Origin: JAJECS01 sp965198185
Lineage (GTDB): Bacteria; Chloroflexota; UBA11872
DNA length: 64,000 bases
Assembly (NCBI GenBank): GCA_965198185.1
Contig: CBDAOU010000001.1
Location: 496,001 to 560,000 of the forward strand
Direction: 5' to 3'
Position 1 is the stretch's first letter. The number at the start of each line of letters is the position of its first letter. A program made the translations under genes and the position numbers. Of this stretch, positions 56,056 through 64,000 are shown piece after piece. A model generated the notes under the pieces. It was not told the origin of the DNA, ran no database searches, and saw only the letters and a list, made by a program, of their open reading frames with translations.

Positions 56056-57620
56056 ATGCCAGCGCTCTCAGGCGGACGACCGTCGGTGCGGTCGATGGGC
56101 GGAATGGTGGCGTCGGCGCACGCGCTGGCTACCGCGGCAGGCGTGCGCATCCTCATGGCCGGCGGGAACGCCTTTGACGCGGCGGTGGCGACGGCCGCAG
56201 CGCTGGGCGTGGCGGAGCCGTACATGTCCGGCCTCGCCGGCATGGGCACGGCCTGCTGCTACGTGGCCGAGGAGCATCGGGTGCGCGCGCTCGACTTCGT
56301 GCCGCCGGTGCCGCGCCGCCTCACGATTGACGCGCGGCGCGGGGAGGACTTGCTCAACGCCGCCCAGACGGCGGGAACGCCAGGGAACTTGGCCGGCTGG
56401 TGGGATTGCTTGAACGCTACGGGAGCAAGCCGCCGGCTGAAGTGCTGCAGCCCGCCATCGAGCTTGCGCGGGAGGGATATCCGCTCTCGCCGTTCGCCAT
56501 CGAGTTCCTGGAGATCTGCATCGAGCGGCACGCCGCCCAATCTGAGTGGCTGGACGTGTTTACACCCGACCGAGTGGTACCGCCCGCCGGCTCGGTGCTG
56601 CGGCAACCCGACCTGGCGGCAACGCTGGAACGCATCGCCGCCGACGGACCGGGCGCGCTGTACGACGGCCCACTGGGCGCGGCGCTGGCGCGGCACGTGC
56701 AGTCCCAGGGCGGATGGATCGGCGAGGACGATCTGCGAGACATGCGGCCCCGCTGGGCCGAGCCGCTGGTTGCGCCCTTCACGGGCGCGCTGGTGCATAC
56801 GCCGCCGCCAACCAGCGAGGGCATCCAGATGCTGCTCACGTTGCGCATCCTGGAGGATGACCTGGCGGCAGACGACGAGCCTGCGTATCTGGATGCGCTG
56901 GTGCGGGCGATTCGAGTCGCGGCGACCGCCCGGATCCGACGCACGAATGCGCCGCGCGATGAACTCAATGAGCTGCTCACCGACGACGCGATCGCGCAGA
57001 TGCGCGCCGAGGCGGCAACCGCCCGCTCAAGCCGCACCAGCTCACGGGGCGAGGCGCACCCGCCGCAGCACACCACCGCCCTGGCGACCGGCGATGCTCA
57101 GGGCAATCTGGTGTGCCTGACGCAGAGCCTGGGCGGAAAGTTCGGGTCGGGCCTGGTGGTGCCGGGCACGGGCATCGTCTTGAACAACCTGCTGGAGTGG
57201 GGCGACCGGGACCCGACCAGCCCGAACTATCTGTCGGGCGGCAGGCCGCTGTCGCTGCCCATCGCGCCGACGATCGTCACCCGCGGGGGCCAGCCGCGGC
57301 TCGCGCTCGGCACGCCGGGGAGCTACACGATCTGCCAGGCGCAGGCGCAAGTGCTGGTGGGCATGCTGGCCTTTGGCCGGGACGTGCAAACGGCGATCGA
57401 GGCGCCGCGTCTGCACGCGCACGACGGGGATCTGGTACGGATCGAATCCCGCGCGCGGCCGGCGCTGGTGGAGGCGCTGCGCGCACGCGGCCACCGCATG
57501 GAAACAGCCGAGGCATTCGACCAGGCGATGGGCGGCATGCAGGGCGTCGCGCGGGCCGAGGCCGGGTGGCTGGAAGGCGGCGCGGACCCGCGGCGCGAGG
57601 GCTACGCCCTGGGCGTGTGA
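56056..57620 (+). CDS. Gamma-glutamyltransferase family protein, frameshifted
   Basis: Ntn-hydrolase of the gamma-glutamyltranspeptidase family; repaired length about 521. No signal peptide was seen. N-terminal GRPSVRSMGGMVASAHALAT and MAGGNAFDAAVATAAAL; the frame breaks near 56400 (GNLAGW reads on as GLLERYGSKPPAEVLQPAI one frame away), so one base is missing. The catalytic processing Thr is in PPQHTTALATGD and the oxyanion region in LALGTPGSYTI. ATG at 56056 is weakly supported. Likely cleaves gamma-glutamyl or acyl bonds. Overlaps nothing; the DUF3500 gene follows convergently. Confidence 0.85.
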
Positions 57621-57623
57621 CGC

Positions 57624-58628
57624 CTATCCGTGGTGGTGGGCGGACTCGGCGTAGTGCTCGGCCAAGACGTCGCCGCCGAAGTCGTTGGTGAAATCGCGCC
57701 ACACCGAATGGACGTGGTTCGCGCCGTCCTGCGTGTTGTCGTATTCGATCAGGAAGGTTGACCCGACAACGGCGTAGTAGTGGCCGTGTCCGGGTTCCTC
57801 GGGACCGGCCCAGGCGAAGGTGGCTGCGTCCAACCCGGCGCGCTCGATGTCGCGCCAGGCGTTGGCGGCCAGCTCGCCGGCCGAGCGGTCGACGTAGTGC
57901 CGGACGAGCCGCACAAGCTGCTCGCGCTGCGTCTGGGCCATATCGCCCAGGGCAAGGCCGCGCGGCGCCATGCCGGGCTGCACGGCGCGGTAGTTCTTGG
58001 TCAGGATGTCATCGGGCGCGTGAGGGTCGACCACGGCGATGCGGCGCTGGTCGGGCGTGAGTTGCATGAGCAATCCGCGCGCGAGGTCCTCCTCCACCGA
58101 CAGGATGCGCAGGCCTTGTTCGGGTCCGTGGCGCACTTCGGCCGGATTGGCGCCGAAGAAGAGCGGCACGCAGGCCAAATGCGCCTGCGCCACGACGGTG
58201 ATGTGGGTCAGCAGGTGGTGGCCGCACACGCGCCAAGCCCAGCGCGAATCGCCGGGCCGGCCAAAAACGCTGAGGTGGTAGTCCTCGGGGTCGCGCCGCC
58301 ACCGCAGGGGAAGGCCCTGCAAGCGCTCCCACTCGTCGAGGATAGTTTCAAGCGCCATGATCTGCTGGGCTTGGCTCCAGCCGCGTGGGCTGAGCCCGGT
58401 GGCCACCAGGTCCAATGCCGCCCGCCGCTGGTCCGGCTGCATGGCCTTGAGCGAAAGGCCGCGCCGCGGCACCGGGGTGTAGTGCCAGACAAATCGCTCG
58501 TCGCCGACGAACGGGAACATGGCCTCCGCCCGCTGCGGGGCGTCGAGCGCCTCCAGGAAGTCCCGCGCCGCCGCCGTCATCGCCGCCGCCGCCTGAGGCG
58601 CGTATGACGTGACGGCCGCCGTGGTCAT
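57624..58628 (-). CDS. DUF3500-family protein
   Basis: 334 residues. Family marks seen: FVWHYTPVPRRGLSLKAM, the conserved HLSVFGRPGDSRWAWRVCGHH near residue 125 and NYYAVVG-like GHGHYYAVVGSTFLIEYDN near the end. Function is unknown for the family; the conserved His residues suggest a metal-binding or hydrolytic role. ATG at 58628 overlaps the ribH stop by 4 bases, which is odd for a non-riboflavin gene and implies shared translation. Confidence 0.85.
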   Translation of the reverse strand: MTTAAVTSYAPQAAAAMTAAARDFLEALDAPQRAEAMFPFVGDERFVWHYTPVPRRGLSLKAMQPDQRRAALDLVATGLSPRGWSQAQQIMALETILDEWERLQGLPLRWRRDPEDYHLSVFGRPGDSRWAWRVCGHHLLTHITVVAQAHLACVPLFFGANPAEVRHGPEQGLRILSVEEDLARGLLMQLTPDQRRIAVVDPHAPDDILTKNYRAVQPGMAPRGLALGDMAQTQREQLVRLVRHYVDRSAGELAANAWRDIERAGLDAATFAWAGPEEPGHGHYYAVVGSTFLIEYDNTQDGANHVHSVWRDFTNDFGGDVLAEHYAESAHHHG

Positions 58629-59155
58629 AGCTCGGCGGCGGGAAGCACCGGACGGCCCTGTCGGACCTCAGCCAGGACGCGCGCCATCTCGATCGCTGCG
58701 AGCGCGGCGTCGCCGCCGCGATTGCCGGCGCGCGAGCCACTGCGATCCACGGCCTGCGCCAGCGTCTCGGTGGTCACGACGCCGTAGATCACGGGCGTGC
58801 CGGTGTCCAGCGCGGCGCGGGCGATGCCTCGCGCCGACTCCTGGGCCACGTGGTCGTAGTGGGTGGTCTCGCTGCGAATGATGCATCCCAGGCATACCAC
58901 GACGTCGACGTCGCGGGAGGCGATGAGCTCGCGAGCCGTGATGGGCAGCTCCATGGCCCCGGGCACCCAGACGACGACGACGTCCTCGTCGGCGACGCCA
59001 TGCCGGCGGAGCTCACGCCGGCAGGCGCGGAGCAAGTGCGACGTGAAGAACTCGTTGAATCGGGCGGCGACGATGCCGACCGACAGCCCGGTGCCGTCGA
59101 GCAGCGGCTCGATGACTTCGCCGTCGGTCGTCGACGGGTCTTGATCAGACGCCAT
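58625..59155 (-). CDS. ribH: 6,7-dimethyl-8-ribityllumazine synthase
   Basis: Joins 3,4-dihydroxybutanone phosphate and the amino-pyrimidine to form the riboflavin precursor. 176 residues from ATG 59155: SVGIVAARFNEFFTSHLL, WVPGAMELPITAREL (here VWVPGAMELPIT), GCIIRSETTHYDHVAQESAR with the catalytic His, and ETLAQAVDRSGSRAGNRGGD. The N-terminus overlaps the ribBA end by 11 bases; a longer frame upstream is the ribBA gene itself. Last riboflavin gene of the operon. Confidence 0.96.
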   Translation of the reverse strand: MASDQDPSTTDGEVIEPLLDGTGLSVGIVAARFNEFFTSHLLRACRRELRRHGVADEDVVVVWVPGAMELPITARELIASRDVDVVVCLGCIIRSETTHYDHVAQESARGIARAALDTGTPVIYGVVTTETLAQAVDRSGSRAGNRGGDAALAAIEMARVLAEVRQGRPVLPAAEL

Positions 59156-60344
59156 GGCCCATTCGCTGTCGTTTGGTGGCAAGGTACCGCTGATTATGCT
59201 CCCCCGGCTCGACGGTGAGGGGAATCTGCTCGACCACGTGGAGTCCGTAGGCGCGGAATCCCTCGGTCTTCTTGGGGTTGTTCGTGAGCAAGCGCAACTC
59301 GCGCAGGCCAAGGTCGCGCAGGATCTGGGCGCCGACGCCGTAGTCGCGCAGGTCGACGGCGAAGCCGAGATGGCGGTTGGCCTCAACAGTGTCCAGTCCG
59401 TCGTCCTGCAGCTGATAGGCGTGCAGCTTGTTGGCCAGCCCGATGCCCCGGCCCTCCTGGCGCATGTAGAGCACGACGCCGCGCCCTTCGGCCTCGATCC
59501 GACACGCGGCCGCGGCGAGCTGATCGCCGCAGTCGCAGCGCAGCGAGCCGAAGGCGTCGCCGGTGAGGCACTCGGAATGGACCCGCACAAGCGGCGGGCT
59601 TCCGCCGGCGACGGCGCCCTTGACCAGCGCGACGTGGTCTTCGTTCGTCGTCGTGTCGCGAAAGGCGATGGCCCGAAAGGTACCGCCCGCCGTTGGCAGC
59701 GCCGCTTCCGCGCCGCGGATCACCACGCGCTCGTTGAGTCGGCGGTAGCGCACGATCTCGCTGATGGCGATCGAGGGGATGCCATGGCCCTCGAGGAGCT
59801 TGTGGGCTTCCGCGGGTCGGGCCGCGCGTCCGTCCGGCGTGTGCAGCGCGGTGAGCACCGCCAGCGGCGGCAACTCGGCCAAGCGCGCCAGGTCGATGGC
59901 GGCCTCCGTGTGGCCGAAACGCCTTAGCACACCGCCGCTCCGCCCGCGCAGCGGCGCCACATGACCCGGCTTGCGAAACGCCGCGGCGCTGCGCGACGCA
60001 TCGGCCAGCGCGCGGACGGTGCCCACCACACCCGGCAGCGAGCCGGGCTGCGGCGATTGGTCGACAAGGTCCACGGTGACGGTGAACGCGGCCGAGCGAT
60101 CACCGGAATTGGACTCCGACTCGATCATGAGCGGGATGCCAAGCGCGTCGAGCCGCTCGGGCGCCGCGGGGATGTGGAGTTGGCCGCTGGTTAGCGCGCG
60201 TATTTCGGCCAAAGTCGCCTCGCTGAGGGTTGAACCGGCGGTGACGAGATCCACGTCGGGCGGATCGCGGCCGTCGTCCACGACCGCGACGATCCCGCCT
60301 GCGGCAACGTGACGGATTACGGCCTCGATCTCGGTCCCGGTCAT
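59145..60344 (-). CDS. ribBA: RibBA: degenerate DHBP synthase domain fused to GTP cyclohydrolase II
   Basis: 399 residues. The C-terminal GTP cyclohydrolase II half looks intact: VRVHSECLTGDAFGSLRCDC (zinc Cys), MRQEGRGIGLANKL and LLTNNPKKTEG. The N-terminal DHBP synthase half keeps the fold (AFTVTVD, PGHVAPLRGRSGG, HTEAAIDLA) but the metal-binding motif DDEDRENEGD of active enzymes is DDGRDPPDVD at residues 23-32, so R, E and E are lost. The later Glu (CEI-like) is an Ala in TAL. The first half is probably inactive. ATG at 60344 overlaps ribE by 4 bases. Confidence 0.93.
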   Translation of the reverse strand: MTGTEIEAVIRHVAAGGIVAVVDDGRDPPDVDLVTAGSTLSEATLAEIRALTSGQLHIPAAPERLDALGIPLMIESESNSGDRSAAFTVTVDLVDQSPQPGSLPGVVGTVRALADASRSAAAFRKPGHVAPLRGRSGGVLRRFGHTEAAIDLARLAELPPLAVLTALHTPDGRAARPAEAHKLLEGHGIPSIAISEIVRYRRLNERVVIRGAEAALPTAGGTFRAIAFRDTTTNEDHVALVKGAVAGGSPPLVRVHSECLTGDAFGSLRCDCGDQLAAAACRIEAEGRGVVLYMRQEGRGIGLANKLHAYQLQDDGLDTVEANRHLGFAVDLRDYGVGAQILRDLGLRELRLLTNNPKKTEGFRAYGLHVVEQIPLTVEPGEHNQRYLATKRQRMGHGV

Positions 60345-61000
60345 TCCTCGTCCTCGATGTCCAGGAGGCCCGACGCTTGGAGTTGCGCACGGCTGAGCGC
60401 GGTCTCCCGCGGCATCACGGCCATGGCGCGCTCGACGTACTTGGCCAGCACGTCCACCTCGAGGTTAGCGCGATATCCAACCCCGGCGGAGCCGAGCGTC
60501 ACCATGGCGCGGGTGTGGGGAATCAGCGCCACGCGGAATTCCTCGGTGGACGCGTCGACCACGGTGAGGCTCACGCCGTCGAGGGCGACAAAGCCCTTGG
60601 GCACGACCTGGGCCGCATGCTCGGGCGGCAGGTTGAAGGTCACCAGCTCACTGGCCCCGTCCGGCTGGCGACTGGTGATAGTGCAAGTGCCATCCACGTG
60701 TCCCTGCACGATGTGCCCGCCAAAGCGGCCGTTTGCGGGCAGCGAGCGCTCGACGTTCACGACGTCGCCAACGTCAAGATCGCCGAGGTTCGTGCGCCGC
60801 AGCGTTTCCGGAACGACCTCGACGGTCATGCGGTCGCCGTCGATCTGCACCGCCGTGAGACACACGCCGTTAACGGCGACGCTGTCCCCGATGGCTACGC
60901 CATCGCTAAGCACCGGCGCGGTGACAACCAGGCGGTGCACGGCCCCGCCGGAGTCAACCTCCACCACTTCGCCCAACGCCTCGACGATGCCGGTGAACAT
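60341..61000 (-). CDS. ribE: Riboflavin synthase, alpha chain
   Basis: Dismutates two lumazines into riboflavin. 219 residues with the internal duplication of two barrels: MFTGIVEALGEVVEV and SVAVNGVCLTAVQI in the first, GHIVQGHVDGTCTITSRQP and VALDGVSLTVVDA in the second. Somewhat longer than usual by a short acidic tail (LDIEDEE). ATG at 61000; the gap to ribD is 3 bases. Confidence 0.96.
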   Translation of the reverse strand: MFTGIVEALGEVVEVDSGGAVHRLVVTAPVLSDGVAIGDSVAVNGVCLTAVQIDGDRMTVEVVPETLRRTNLGDLDVGDVVNVERSLPANGRFGGHIVQGHVDGTCTITSRQPDGASELVTFNLPPEHAAQVVPKGFVALDGVSLTVVDASTEEFRVALIPHTRAMVTLGSAGVGYRANLEVDVLAKYVERAMAVMPRETALSRAQLQASGLLDIEDEE

Positions 61001-61003
61001 GGG

Positions 61004-62134
61004 TCAGCCGGCCTCGGTCGTGGGCCGGTGCCCATGCACCATGACGTCCGGCCCGAGCTGACGCACGCTGGGCTCGCTGAGCGTCCAGGGCGGGAAGCGA
61101 CCGGCCTCGGGCGGGGCTTCCAACGCGGGGACGCCGGGGCCCATCAGCCGTGGCGCGATGAATACGACAACCTCGTCGACGAGGTCCGCCGCAAAGAGCG
61201 CGCCGAGCAGGCGGGACCCGCCTTCCACCAGCACGTGGGCCAAGCCACGAGCGCCGAGCATTGTCAGCCCGGCCTGCGGGTCGACCCGGCCCTCAGGTCC
61301 GGCGGCCACGCGAACGACCTCGGCGCCGGCGCGCTCAAGGCGAGCGCGGTCGGCGGCAGACTCTCGGCTTGTCATCACCAGGGTCGATCCGGATTCGCCG
61401 ACCAGGCGCGCGTCGGACGCCAGCGAAGCGGCTGAGTCCATGACCACGCGCAGGGGTTGACGTCCGTCGGCCGGCGGCGGCCGCACAGTGAGCCGCGGGT
61501 TGTCGATTCGCGCCGTGGCCGAGCCGACGATCACCGCGTCGACACTGTCCCGGAGCCGGTGGGCCTCGGCCCTGGCCTCCGCGCTTGTAATCGCCTCGCC
61601 GCCCCGTGGGCCGGCGATCTTGCCGTCAAGGGTCATTGCCCATTTTGCCGTCACGAACGGCCGGCCGCGTGTGACCAGCGTCCTGAATGGCGCGATGAGC
61701 CCGTTGGCCTCGCGGTCGAGCAGCCCCGCTTCCGCGGCGATGCCGTTGCCGGCGAGCGCATCGACGCCGCCGCCCGCTACCCGCGGGTTGGGGTCGCGCG
61801 TGCCGGCGACAACGCGGGCAATGCCCGCGCGCTGGATGGCCTGCGTGCAGGGCGGGGTCCGACCGACGTGATTGCAGGGCTCGAGCGTCACGACGAGCGT
61901 GCCGCCCCGGGCCCGCGCTCCCGCCGCGTCGAGCGCGTTCACCTCGGCGTGCGACCCGCCGGGCGGATCAGTCGCTCCCTCGCCAACCACGCGTTCGCCC
62001 TGCAGGACCACGGCGCCCACCGGCGGAAGCGGGCTGGTGCGTCCCCGCACGGCATGCGCCAGGTCGATGGCCCGGCGCATCGCACGCGCCAGAGTCTCCT
62101 GGCTCGTCGCCGGCGGCGAATGGGTCAGAGTCAT
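61004..62134 (-). CDS. ribD: Bifunctional deaminase/reductase RibD
   Basis: Deaminates, then reduces, the riboflavin pyrimidine intermediate. 376 residues. Deaminase half has the zinc site SHAEVNALDAAG and TLEPCNHVGRTPPCTQAI; reductase half starts FVTAKWAMTLDGKIAG and has VLVEGGSRLLGALFAA. ATG at 62134; upstream in-frame codons lack conservation. First gene of the operon, so a promoter is expected in 62135-62300. Confidence 0.96.
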   Translation of the reverse strand: MTLTHSPPATSQETLARAMRRAIDLAHAVRGRTSPLPPVGAVVLQGERVVGEGATDPPGGSHAEVNALDAAGARARGGTLVVTLEPCNHVGRTPPCTQAIQRAGIARVVAGTRDPNPRVAGGGVDALAGNGIAAEAGLLDREANGLIAPFRTLVTRGRPFVTAKWAMTLDGKIAGPRGGEAITSAEARAEAHRLRDSVDAVIVGSATARIDNPRLTVRPPPADGRQPLRVVMDSAASLASDARLVGESGSTLVMTSRESAADRARLERAGAEVVRVAAGPEGRVDPQAGLTMLGARGLAHVLVEGGSRLLGALFAADLVDEVVVFIAPRLMGPGVPALEAPPEAGRFPPWTLSEPSVRQLGPDVMVHGHRPTTEAG

Positions 62135-62362
62135 GGGCTTCAGCGATTTCGACTCCAGGTGCAACGACCCGAGAGGACCATGCACCGGGCACGACGCGGA
62201 GGCTTCGGGTGGCGAACCAGGCATCGCCCCACAGGCGCTCCGCCTGGTGCCAATGTTTCGGCGCAACTATAGACGGGGCTGAGGGCGATTCTGCGCACGT
62301 GCTCGGCCGAGGCTCGTGTGGGACATTGCCGGTACGTCATTTCAGGGCCGAGCGCCACAGCC
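62135..62362. other. Divergent regulatory region of ribD and the HAD gene
   Basis: On the minus strand TATAGT (complement of ACTATA at about 62266) is a fair -10 for the ribD operon, leaving a leader of about 120 bases. The leader contains no convincing FMN riboswitch consensus. No clear promoter for the plus-strand gene was found. Confidence 0.4.
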
Positions 62363-63067
62363 ATGCCAGACCAAGTCCCAGCCACGCAAGCCGCCGCGAT
62401 ATTCGACTTCAACGGCACCCTTGTGACGGGCGAGGTGTGGCAGGCGTTGGAGACATGGATGGGCGGTCGGAGCGCGTGGAAACGCCGCAAGACCCGGATG
62501 ATCGTGCGCCAGTTGCCGGTCATCCTCGCCAGCAAGCTCGGCCTCGTGAGCGCGGATTTCATGGTGCGGCGCTGGATGCCGGCGGCGTGGACAACCGTGC
62601 GCGGCATGGACGAGCGGGAGCTCGCGGCGCTGGTGGCGCATGCCTGGGAGACCATCTTCCGCCCGTCCATGCGTGAGCCGGTGGCGGAGATAGTGCGCCG
62701 GCGCAAGGCGGAAGGCCATTGCACCGTGCTGGTGTCCGCCACCTACGAGCCGTTCTTGGAGCCGGTGAAAGAGGCGCTGGGGTTCGACGAGGTGATCGGG
62801 ACGCGGGTGGACGTTGTCGCGGGCGAGGTGACGGGCCGGGTGATTGGCGACGTGGTGACGGGCGCGGAGAAAGTGCGGCGGGTCATGACGATGGCGCAGG
62901 ACGCCGATCCGCCCCTCGACCTGGAGCGCAGCGTGGCCTACGCCGACACGGAGCGCGACCTCGACATGCTGCAACTCGTCGGCCACCCGGTGGCGGTGTG
63001 GCCGAACGCGCGCCTGGAATTGATCGCTCGGCGCCTGAAGTGGCCGATTGTGCGCGACGCGAGATAG
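62363..63067 (+). CDS. HAD-family phosphatase (SerB-like IB type)
   Basis: 234 residues. Motif 1 is FDFNGTLV at residues 14-21: the nucleophile Asp15 is kept but the second Asp of the usual DxD is Asn17. Motif 2 is TVLVSATYEPFL; the motif 4 acids are in VAYADTERDLDMLQLVG. The middle is a helical cap. Possible substrates are phosphoserine-like or phospholipid-linked. ATG at 62363 chosen over the GTG at 62318; neither has a strong ribosome site. Three bases before coaE. Confidence 0.85.
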   Translation: MPDQVPATQAAAIFDFNGTLVTGEVWQALETWMGGRSAWKRRKTRMIVRQLPVILASKLGLVSADFMVRRWMPAAWTTVRGMDERELAALVAHAWETIFRPSMREPVAEIVRRRKAEGHCTVLVSATYEPFLEPVKEALGFDEVIGTRVDVVAGEVTGRVIGDVVTGAEKVRRVMTMAQDADPPLDLERSVAYADTERDLDMLQLVGHPVAVWPNARLELIARRLKWPIVRDAR

Positions 63068-63070
63068 TCA

Positions 63071-63691
63071 ATGACCAAACACCGGGTCCTGGGACTCACC
63101 GGCAATATCGGCGCGGGCAAGTCAACCGTGGGCGCGATGCTGCGGGAGCTGGGCGCACGGGTGATCGACTCGGACGCGACCGTGCGAACGCTGCTGGATT
63201 CGGATGCGGTGGTGCGGCCGCGGGTGCGAGACGCGTTTCCGGCGGCGCGCGGGCCGCATGGCGGCATCGACCGCGCCGCGCTGGCGCGATTGGTGTTTGC
63301 GGATCGCGCGAAGCTCACGCTGCTGCAGGACCTGTTGTATCCGGCCGTTGGCGAGGCGACCGCGACGCTGCTGGCCGAGGCCACGGACGCGCCCGCGACC
63401 TTCATCGAGGCCATCAACGTGGTCGAGGGACCGTCCGCCGGTCGCCTGGATAGGCTGTGGATCGTTGAGGCCGAACCTACGTTGCTGGTCGAACGCGTGG
63501 CCGCGAGCGGCCGCCTGTCAGCCGCCGAGGTTCAGGCCCGTCTGGCGATGCAGGCCGGCCCGGCGGCAAAAGCCGAGGCGTTTCGGCAACTCCATCCCGA
63601 GCGGCCGATCGTGCGTCTCACCAACAACGGCTCGCTGGAGGAGCTACGGACGCAGGTCACCGCCAAATGGCGGGAGCTGCTGGCGGGCTAG
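63071..63691 (+). CDS. coaE: Dephospho-CoA kinase
   Basis: Last step of coenzyme A synthesis. 206 residues. P-loop LTGNIGAGKSTVGAML at residues 9-24, then DSDATVRTLL, and the lid region ASGRLSAAEVQARLAMQ. The usual middle motif with VVPLLFE is changed to FIEAINVVEGPSA, which is unusual, though the overall fold is clear. ATG at 63071. Ends head-on with the small minus-strand gene, sharing a CTAG. Confidence 0.9.
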   Translation: MTKHRVLGLTGNIGAGKSTVGAMLRELGARVIDSDATVRTLLDSDAVVRPRVRDAFPAARGPHGGIDRAALARLVFADRAKLTLLQDLLYPAVGEATATLLAEATDAPATFIEAINVVEGPSAGRLDRLWIVEAEPTLLVERVAASGRLSAAEVQARLAMQAGPAAKAEAFRQLHPERPIVRLTNNGSLEELRTQVTAKWRELLAG

Positions 63692-63870
63692 TCGCGACCG
63701 ATCTCGCTGGGGGAGTTGCTGGGCTCGGTTTCCTTGGAGAGGCGGCTACGCCACTTTCCGCGTATGTAGAACAGCGACAGGATTTCCTGCGGCGACAGGC
63801 CCTTGTCGGCGAGATCGCGAACCTCGCGGCGGATGCGATCGGATCGTTGGCGGGTGTTCTCCTGCGCCAT
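63688..63870 (-). CDS. Small basic hypothetical protein
   Basis: 60 residues from the ATG at 63870. QRSDRIRREVRDLADKGLSP then QEILSLFYIRGKWRSRLSK, a single amphipathic helical motif with many Arg and Lys, possibly nucleic-acid-binding. Its TAG stop and the coaE stop lie on opposite strands of one CTAG (63688-63691), so the two genes converge with a 4-base overlap. No family recognised. Confidence 0.55.
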   Translation of the reverse strand: MAQENTRQRSDRIRREVRDLADKGLSPQEILSLFYIRGKWRSRLSKETEPSNSPSEIGRD

Positions 63871-64000
63871 CCCTCGGAACTCCCACGCCTGGTCGGCGGC
63901 ATTGCCAGCGCGGCTCGATATTAGAGCGGCGCATCGAGGGCCATCAAGTGCCGGCCCCCACCGTGCGGTGCACATTCGAACCGGGCAACGTCAGCCTAGT
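63871..64000. other. Window end, nothing recognised
   Basis: About 130 bases with no gene, RNA or repeat that could be supported. Confidence 0.5.

Noticed and set aside
62135..62300. FMN riboswitch upstream of ribD
   Set aside because: The leader lacks the conserved FMN-element blocks on the minus strand. Phrases such as CCCGGTGCATGG are not enough, and no six-stem fold could be drawn.

Overview
The window is a G+C-rich bacterial chromosome segment, roughly two thirds G+C by eye, densely packed and mostly free of mobile DNA. Gene content and protein style (PyrR-attenuated pyrimidine operon, a paralogue of the Chloroflexi-type UlaG-like MBL proteins beside pyrG, a glycine-rich RRM protein, long glycosyltransferase arrays) fit best with an uncultured Chloroflexota lineage. 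That assignment is an inference from gene content and no marker gene here proves it. No rRNA, tRNA, CRISPR array or insertion sequence was seen.

Layout. (1) 1-19335, minus strand: one long, tightly overlapping cell-surface polysaccharide locus. It runs from an ABC-2 export pair (Wzm/Wzt type) through a GT2 and six GT4 glycosyltransferases, two polytopic membrane proteins, a radical SAM/SPASM protein with a Trm112-like zinc protein, and an alpha/alpha-toroid protein. Three of its proteins (GT4, GT2 and the ABC ATPase) appear to carry the same extra beta-sandwich module. (2) 19446-23179, plus strand: a metal-site-depleted MBL-fold protein, pyrG and purA. (3) 23424-32287, plus strand: the pyrimidine operon pyrR-pyrB-(MBL-like)-pyrC-carA-carB-pyrK, behind a leader with a PyrR-binding loop and an attenuator terminator. 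(4) 32488-34880: a small unknown gene, then a GMC-family oxidoreductase with its gluconate-dehydrogenase subunit-3-like partner. (5) 34993-50969, minus strand: a long co-directional series (fmdB-like, dtd, hisD, hisB, tlyA, nadK, recN, a coiled-coil membrane protein, MoxR, DUF58, two VWA/BatA-type membrane proteins, cca, a small gene). (6) 51241-54786, plus strand: zinc-ribbon membrane protein, MidA-type methyltransferase, aspartase/fumarase-type lyase, RRM protein. (7) 54824-58628: a SelA-like PLP enzyme, a gamma-glutamyltransferase and a DUF3500 protein. (8) 58625-62134, minus strand: ribD-ribE-ribBA-ribH, in which the RibB half of RibBA has lost its catalytic motif. (9) 62363-63870: a HAD phosphatase, coaE and a small convergent gene.

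Data quality. Four genes (the YfhO-like membrane protein, a VWA protein, hisD and a gamma-glutamyltransferase) are each split by what looks like one missing or extra base; two of the breaks are in runs of four C. The methyltransferase after the zinc-ribbon gene lacks any ordinary start codon. This many single-base breaks in otherwise well-kept genes, one of them a biosynthetic enzyme, points to read or assembly errors more than to gene decay, though real pseudogenes cannot be excluded. The most original biology visible is the shared domain in the glycan locus, the MBL-like protein inside the pyr operon, and the catalytically degenerate halves or homologues (MBL protein at 19446, RibB domain).
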